From: Amborella trichopoda
Taxonomy: Eukaryota; Streptophyta; Magnoliopsida; Amborellales; Amborellaceae
DNA length: 64,000 nt
Direction: 5' to 3'
NCBI RefSeq assembly: GCF_000471905.2
Contig: NW_006497560.1
Coordinates: 1,865,659-1,929,658 of the forward strand
Numbering within the stretch: position 1 is the first letter of the stretch; every line of letters starts with the position of its first letter. Positions 58,726-64,000 of the stretch are shown here, piece by piece. Position numbers and translations under genes: made by a program. The notes under the pieces were generated by a model. It made no database searches. It saw only the letters and a list, made by a program, of their open reading frames with translations, and was not told the DNA's origin.

Positions 58726-60911
58726 AACTGTGAAATGGCCCACCTCTTCGTTAGGTGTATTTCATCAACATCCACCAGTGGAGATAGGTGTGTGCAAAAG
58801 AAAAAGGGGTCATGCGTACCCCTTCAATCCCCAGTGGGTCTGTTTCTCACGAACATCCTCAATAGGAGTCACATCCTATTGCGACCCACTATCACCAGGG
58901 AGTTAGGGTCATTCTTATCCTTTCCACCCCCAGTGGGGTTGCATCTGTGCTCTGGCCTGTCATTCTTAGTAGAGTTACATGCATACCATTACTCATTATC
59001 CCCGAGGAGTCACACTTGTCCTCCTAATCCCAAGTGAAGATGGCTTCTGCTTGCCACTCCTCGTAGGGCCACCATCTTTATCTAAAAGCTCTCTTCTTGT
59101 GTATAACATTAGCTATCCTTATCCTCAGAGAGTTAGAATGTTGTCCACAGACATATTCCCCATAGAGCTTCACCTACATGGCGACCCACACAATGGTCTG
59201 TGTTGCATGACCTTAAACTGCAGAAACATGGTCTAGATGCACGACCTTAAACTGCATAGTCCAAACTATATGACCTTAAACTGTAGTGGATTTCTAAACT
59301 TTAAACTGCATAGCCACAGTCCAAGCTATATGACCTTAAACCATAGTGCACATCCTAGCCGCATGACGATAAACTACTTTGCGTAGGTCTAGGAGGTATG
59401 ACCTTAAAGATGCCCCCACACATGCGCACACGCCCTTTACGTGCATCTTCACACACGCCTTCCGTAACAAACCCATTCGTGTGCCCACACAACCTTCATT
59501 TCACCCCAGTGAGTCTGTTCACTTCATTATTATCATCCATCATTTCCCAATGAGTTTTTCATCCATGCTCACATAATGGCGAACCATTCCACCATTCATA
59601 TTGACCTTCAGCTAGTGGGTCACCAATTTTCACACATCATCCATACATCATCCACCTCTCATAGGCAACCTCATGCCATCTTCCCAAAGTGAGTCAAAAC
59701 CACCACCATACCCACTACATGGCCTCCACAGATTCCCTTTCATCCACCATGGTCTAGCTATATGACTTTAAACTATAGTACATGTTCTGGTAGAATGACG
59801 TTAAAAGGCTTCGTACAGGTACCGAAGGCATGACCTTGAATACACCCTTGACAAAAAATAACGGCATGGTGTATACCCAGATAAGGGAACACCATGAGTA
59901 AAAATGACAGACGGGCATGGTCATGAAACCATGAGTAAAAGAGTTCCATGAAAATGCAAACCCAAGCACAGTGAAAACCCCAAAAGGGCAACCGTGAGCA
60001 AAAATGGATTGAAAGGGTGGACATGACCCCATGGTCATGGGTAAAAGAGCCCAAAAATAAAGGACGTTTGTGAAAGTCGTCTTTATGGCACCACTTCCTC
60101 AGTCCAGGTGAGAACCCGCAAAGAGCGCTTGGACCAACAAAAAGAAGGTTGACACAGCATCACAGTCTCAGCCAGCATCTAATTTCCAAATAGGCATAAT
60201 TATGGCTAATGAGGTCCACACAAAATCCTCGACTGCCAGCATCAAATCACAACACAAAATGGCTCACCCGGAAGTGAGAGCCTCATAAGATCTCCCACAC
60301 TTCAACTCCAAAAACAAAGAGTGTCCATGAGGGCTAGGACGATGACCCAAAGATCCCTCCAAAATACTAAAGCCCCACGAAGGCAAGAAACTGACAAAGC
60401 CAGGACCCAACCTGCTAGAGATTTCAGGGAGATGCCTCGCCACGGGACTGCCTTGCCAAAATTCCCCCTAGTCAACTGGCCCAAACCTTTGAAACAGGCC
60501 AATAAATAGCCCCCGACTGGACCCCACTAGATGGTACTTACAGAAGTACCCTGATCATCAAAAGAAAACCTAGTGTAGCAGCAAACAATGCTGACCAAAG
60601 GTTCATAGCACTTTGCCACCATATAGGCCTAATTTTGACCAACGAGGTCCCTAAAAAATCCTCGAGATGTTAGAATCGCAAATAGTCCCTTGAGGGTGAG
60701 GACTTTCACATATCCCTCAAAAGTCACTTCTCTCCCTAAAGTATCCACGGATGGACCTGTACATTGCATCAAAATGTTTGAGCATCCTAGTTACAACATT
60801 AGGTGGATCTCCTCAGAGTTCACGTGGTCTTGTGGCTAGGAAGAAAAAAGAAATAAAGCCAGGGGAAATTTTTCGAATGTTCTACTTCTCACTTCTCTCG
60901 ACGGGGCATGT

Positions 60912-63856
60912 TGTTGGAAGACATTTTTCATCATCATGGGTCCTTGACGCGAAATAAAAGAGAGGAGTCGGCCAATAAAGCTTAACAAACAGTGCAAATT
61001 TTGATAGTCTAAGAACGGCCCCAAAACTGGTCAAGATCTTCATAAGGACTTCAAAAAGTCTCCTGTCAAGTTTTGTCTTATTCCAACATATCTAAGTTAA
61101 TGTAGACTGAGAGACAGTTTCGGTAGAAGGAGCCTCTAACACCCTGTAACAGACCCTATAACTAGAACAATATTTTTGGTGCATCAAATTGTTGTGAGAC
61201 CACCGTCATTGGATCTGGCACGGTTGAAAACCCTCAGGCGTCAAAGTTTAGCGTAAACAGACATTTCAGGAAGAGGTTATAGGCAAAAGACCAAAACAGG
61301 AAGAGCCACACACTATTCTCATGCGGCCACCCTATAAGTAATCACCATTAAAGGGACAGTCATGAGCAGTTACTTTCGAGGATCATATTTCACTCATCTC
61401 AAGTCAGATCACGCTCAACGTTTGTGAGCGTGTTGGTCTCGTCGAGACGAGCGTTTTGATGAGACGAGTGTTTTGATATGTGGCACACCCCACGAAGATG
61501 CCCGAGGGCGAAAAAAACCTAGAGAGAAGTTGCTGATCTGTGAAGAAATTTACCAAAAAATCAACATCGACACGCTTCGCTCGAACGACTGAATTATGAT
61601 GCTCGCGAGCCCGATCGACGCAACCAATTTCATCATGTGTGTAAGGTATAGGGTTATCACTGGTCCGAATCCCGTGCAGGATGAACAGTCCGATATCGCA
61701 CACAAAGCCAATAAAACGACTCCAAATTACGGTGCCAGAATTCTAGATTTCGGTCAAAACTCAAAAGTTGGGAAATCTTCGTCCGGACACGAAATCAAGC
61801 TATGTCCGATGCCATGCAATCATGACGGCATATTCGGTGTGACTCAGCAAAGAAACCACAAAGAAACATTAAGAAATGAGTGTTCTATTGATCTGTAGTT
61901 TGCAAGCTTGATCCAAATTTCAAGTCGCATGATTATGGCTTAAAAACAAGATCTGTGGCTTGAAGTTGGTATCAAATCAATCGTCATGCCAAGCCCTACA
62001 AGAAAGCAATCATCTTATAGACAAACAGGCATTAAAGCAACTCCAGATCATCTCTGAAAGATCACGCAAATTCTAAGACAGCAGCATGGATTATTTTGAA
62101 GTTCCACAAATTGTTAGGAAGGGGCAAATCTATCATTTTGCACACTATTTTCTCATTTCTTTTAATTCAATTGAATCTTAATTTTCAGCAATTAAGTTTT
62201 ATTTTGATTAATCCACCCATATTTGAGCACAACTCTATATATATCACGTACTCTCATTGTACAAAAAACCCTTCGCCAAATGAACTTTTGCTTAATAAAA
62301 TCTCTATTTCTTTTTACTGTTGGGTCACATTTTGAGAGAGAGAGGAAGGAGAGAGAAACTTTTGGATCTTTACCCCTAGGCTCAACGTAAATCTTTCTCT
62401 CTCTTCTTTTCTTTTCTTCTTCTCTCTCTTCTCTCCTTCTTCTTCTTCTTCGTCTGAGCTTCTCTCAAAGGCTATGCACGGCAGTGGCAGTGTCGTGCAT
62501 GCCTCTTTCTTTTCTTTTTCCCCCTCCTGTGATTTCATAGGTCGCGCATGGCTAATGCATCGCCATGCGCGAGCTTCTTGCTCCTTCTTTTCGTTTATCT
62601 CTGTCTCTCAACAATGCTTGCAGATGGCTCTGCTCATTGCCATCCGCAGATGTGTCCTCGACATCTCAGCGAAGAGCGCAGATGGCGAAGCCTATTGCCA
62701 CCTACAGGGGTCTTCCCCGATGGCACGCCTATCACAGAGGGTGATGCCTATCGCCACCCGCGAAGAGTCCCGGCAACACCTATCACCGTCCACAAGCTCC
62801 TTTCATGCACTCGACACCTATCGCCGTCTGCAAGCTTCCTTCATGCGCTCGGTGCCTATCGTCATCCACAAGTATCATTCTTTCTTCCCGTGCTTATCGT
62901 CGTGTGCCTAAAAGGAACTATCGTCGCGTGCTTCACAAGTGGTTATCGTCGCGTGCTTCACAGGAGGCTATTGCAGCCTGCGAAGGGGCGTGCTAACTTC
63001 GCGTGTTGTCAACGGCAAAGCCTAGTGCCCTCTGTAGTACACTGCTAACACTCTAGCCGTGAGCAGTAGTGTCTAGTGTTGTCCAAGGGCCGTGACACTT
63101 CTACTCCACGATTGTGGGTGGCGATGCCTATGCCATCAGAACCCCATCTCTTTGTCATCTAGTGCCTTCTCTTCATTCTCTTCTCTTCTCACTTGAGTGG
63201 GGGTAGACCCAGCCTAGCATTGCCAAAGCAGTCTAGCTATCGAGCAGTTTTTCCGTTGTGCTGGTCCTGATTACCATGCCCGTCTCGCTGCCACACCAGA
63301 TTAGGACAATCGTATCAGTCTCGGTTTCGAGTAGTATTGTCGTCGTGCTAGTCCTGAGTGCCATGCCCATCTTGCTACCACTCCGAGTTGGTCACTGGTT
63401 TAGCTATCATGCTAGTCTCATCCCCTTATCAAATTGTCTTTTCTACCTTTATTCGAACCTTCCACTTCATCACCCTCACTTACCAATGTGCATTTCCCTA
63501 AGACAAGGGTGGGTCCTTCGGCCCACTTGTCTTGCAAGTTAATTGTGATAATGTTGTGCAGAAAACAAGGAGATTGCAAGTCAAGATAGGCGATTTCGGA
63601 CCTGTTGAAGATGTTGGGGGGCTTTTCGTCGTGATCTAAGAGGGCTTCCACGTGAGTAAGCCCAAGTAAGTCACGGACTCAGGTGAGGTTGGTCCCCACC
63701 TCACGTTAAAATTCCTCTCTCACTAATTGGACACTTTCCCTTGTTCTCTGAAGGAGGTTCCTAAGAGAGCGATCTCAAGTCCCTAGTTTTTCAAACCCGA
63801 GACACGTGTCAATCGGTCACCTAGAACTAGAGAGGCGAGATTGTGGCACCTAACTT
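60912..63856 (+). repeat. Element D 3' LTR (2.94 kb)
   Basis: Starts TGTTGGAAGACATTTTTCAT after a polypurine tract; ends ..GGCACCTAAC plus two drifted bases. TATA box TATATATAT (62236-62244), CT-rich tract (62330-62460), U5 array (62620-63000), conserved U5 end (63480-63856). Open frames of 145-166 codons at 62474-63048 run through the array in two frames and are repeat by-products. Confidence 0.85.
62620..63000 (+). repeat. U5 array of D, CCTATCGCCGTC type
   Basis: About nine units; the clearest have a ~38-base period (62797, 62818-62895): ACCTATCACCGTCCACAAGC plus TCCTTTCATGCACTCG. Then come two ~25-base units with TCGTCGCGTGCTTCACA. It occupies the same LTR position as the hairpin arrays of A/B/C but has no matching inverted arms that I can see. 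Confidence 0.78.
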
Positions 63857-64000
63857 GCTATCCATGGTCATCTCCACGCGTAACCCAATGTCATGAGCAA
63901 CCATCGTCATGCGCAACTCAATGTCGAATTCTACCATCACTGTGGGTAGGCCAACACCACGCACAATCATTGCTACGAGCGGCATGCTACTGAGAATGGC
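63857..64000 (+). mobile_element. Fragment E: 3' region of another D-type element
   Basis: After D's LTR the sequence matches D's own first core array (about 56883-57025) in the same direction, for example CGTAACCCAATGTC, GCGCAACTCAATG and GCCAACACCACGCAC. This is therefore a second copy of the subfamily that D landed in. It continues past the window edge. Confidence 0.75.

Larger units (their letters stand above)
53844..60901 (+). repeat. Element D 3' untranslated region, split by a solo LTR
   Basis: About 4.6 kb of element sequence around a 2.5-kb insertion (54241-56734). Modules match those of C in order: pol-proximal GAGGATAAGAGG blocks (54000-54080), first core array (56885-57110), hairpin/TATA cassette (57791-57842), second core array (57950-58175), CCCCAGTGGG blocks (58740-59180), CCTTAAACT units both before them (58300-58725) and after them (59195-59410, 59750-59840), GAGTAAAAATGG blocks (59860-60060), and a spacer to the polypurine tract (ACGGGGCATGT, 60901-60911). 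Open frames of up to about 110 codons here have no counterpart in C. Confidence 0.82.
50801..63856 (+). mobile_element. Element D: Tat-lineage retrotransposon, 5' part missing
   Basis: Plus-strand element of a different subfamily from A/B/C. It starts in the gag-pol linker at about 50801, directly against B, and runs through a shortened pol, integrase, a long 3' region (53844-60901, interrupted by a solo LTR), a polypurine tract and a 3' LTR (60912-63856). It lacks gag and the 5' LTR. About ten interruptions in what is left of pol. It appears to be inserted in the 3' region of a related copy (fragment E). Confidence 0.85.

Noticed and set aside
62474-63048. Open frames of 145 and 166 codons near the right end
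   Set aside because: Both lie over the same tandem array in D's LTR in different frames, with no conserved counterpart in the solo LTR.
1-64000. Host plant genes, tRNA, rRNA, LINE, SINE or DNA transposons
   Set aside because: No frame outside gag-pol carries a recognisable host domain except the unassigned fragment at 10869-11450; no poly-A-tailed or terminal-inverted-repeat element was found.

Overview
This window is repeat DNA from a seed plant. It holds a pile of nested, broken Ty3/gypsy LTR retrotransposons of the Tat (Ogre/Retand-like) lineage. I recognise no host gene, tRNA, rRNA or CRISPR array. The Tat assignment rests on four things seen here. The pol order is RT - RNase H - second (archaeal-type) RNase H - integrase with a GPY/F tail and no chromodomain. 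The gag carries a C..H...H.T..C..LK..IE knuckle. The primer site TGGCGACTCCACTGGGGA lies 3 nt inside the LTR. A 4-7 kb non-coding 3' region full of tandem repeats separates integrase from the 3' LTR, which is known for this lineage. The plant species cannot be told from the sequence. Boundaries given to the base come from TG..CA-type ends; other limits are good to about 10-50 bases.

Layout. Element A (minus) enters from the left edge and ends at 10863: 3' region, integrase, RNases H, RT, linker, gag, primer site, 5' LTR. An unrecognised coding-like scrap follows (about 10869-11450). Fragment F (plus, 11455-17659) is a 3' region plus a 3' LTR cut short inside U5. Element B (minus) starts at 17660 with its 3' LTR, then its 3' region and pol, and is interrupted at 29192. 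Element C (plus, 29193-47564) sits inside B; it is the only copy with both LTRs in the window and has a 5-bp target duplication (ACATC/ACACC). B resumes at 47570 and stops near 50800, where it meets element D (plus, about 50801-63856) head to head, both without 5' LTRs. D's 3' region contains a solo LTR (54241-56734, minus) with a perfect GACTT duplication. The last 144 bases (fragment E) are the 3' region of yet another copy.

Order of events: F is older than B, B older than C; E is older than D, D older than the solo LTR. C's two LTRs differ at about one base in seven over their first 150 bases by eye, so even this late insertion is old.

The most interesting content is non-coding. (1) The U5 of the A/B/C subfamily carries 9-17 tandem ~45-bp units, many of which form a stem-loop whose two arms change together. 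(2) Within a subfamily, separate arrays in the 3' region and the LTR share one core motif, GCGCCGGTTG in A/B/C and CTATCRCCGCGTGC in D. (3) All four complete 3' regions keep a hairpin followed about 30 nt later by a TATA-like box. (4) The 3' regions keep a fixed order of modules although the sequences have diverged strongly.
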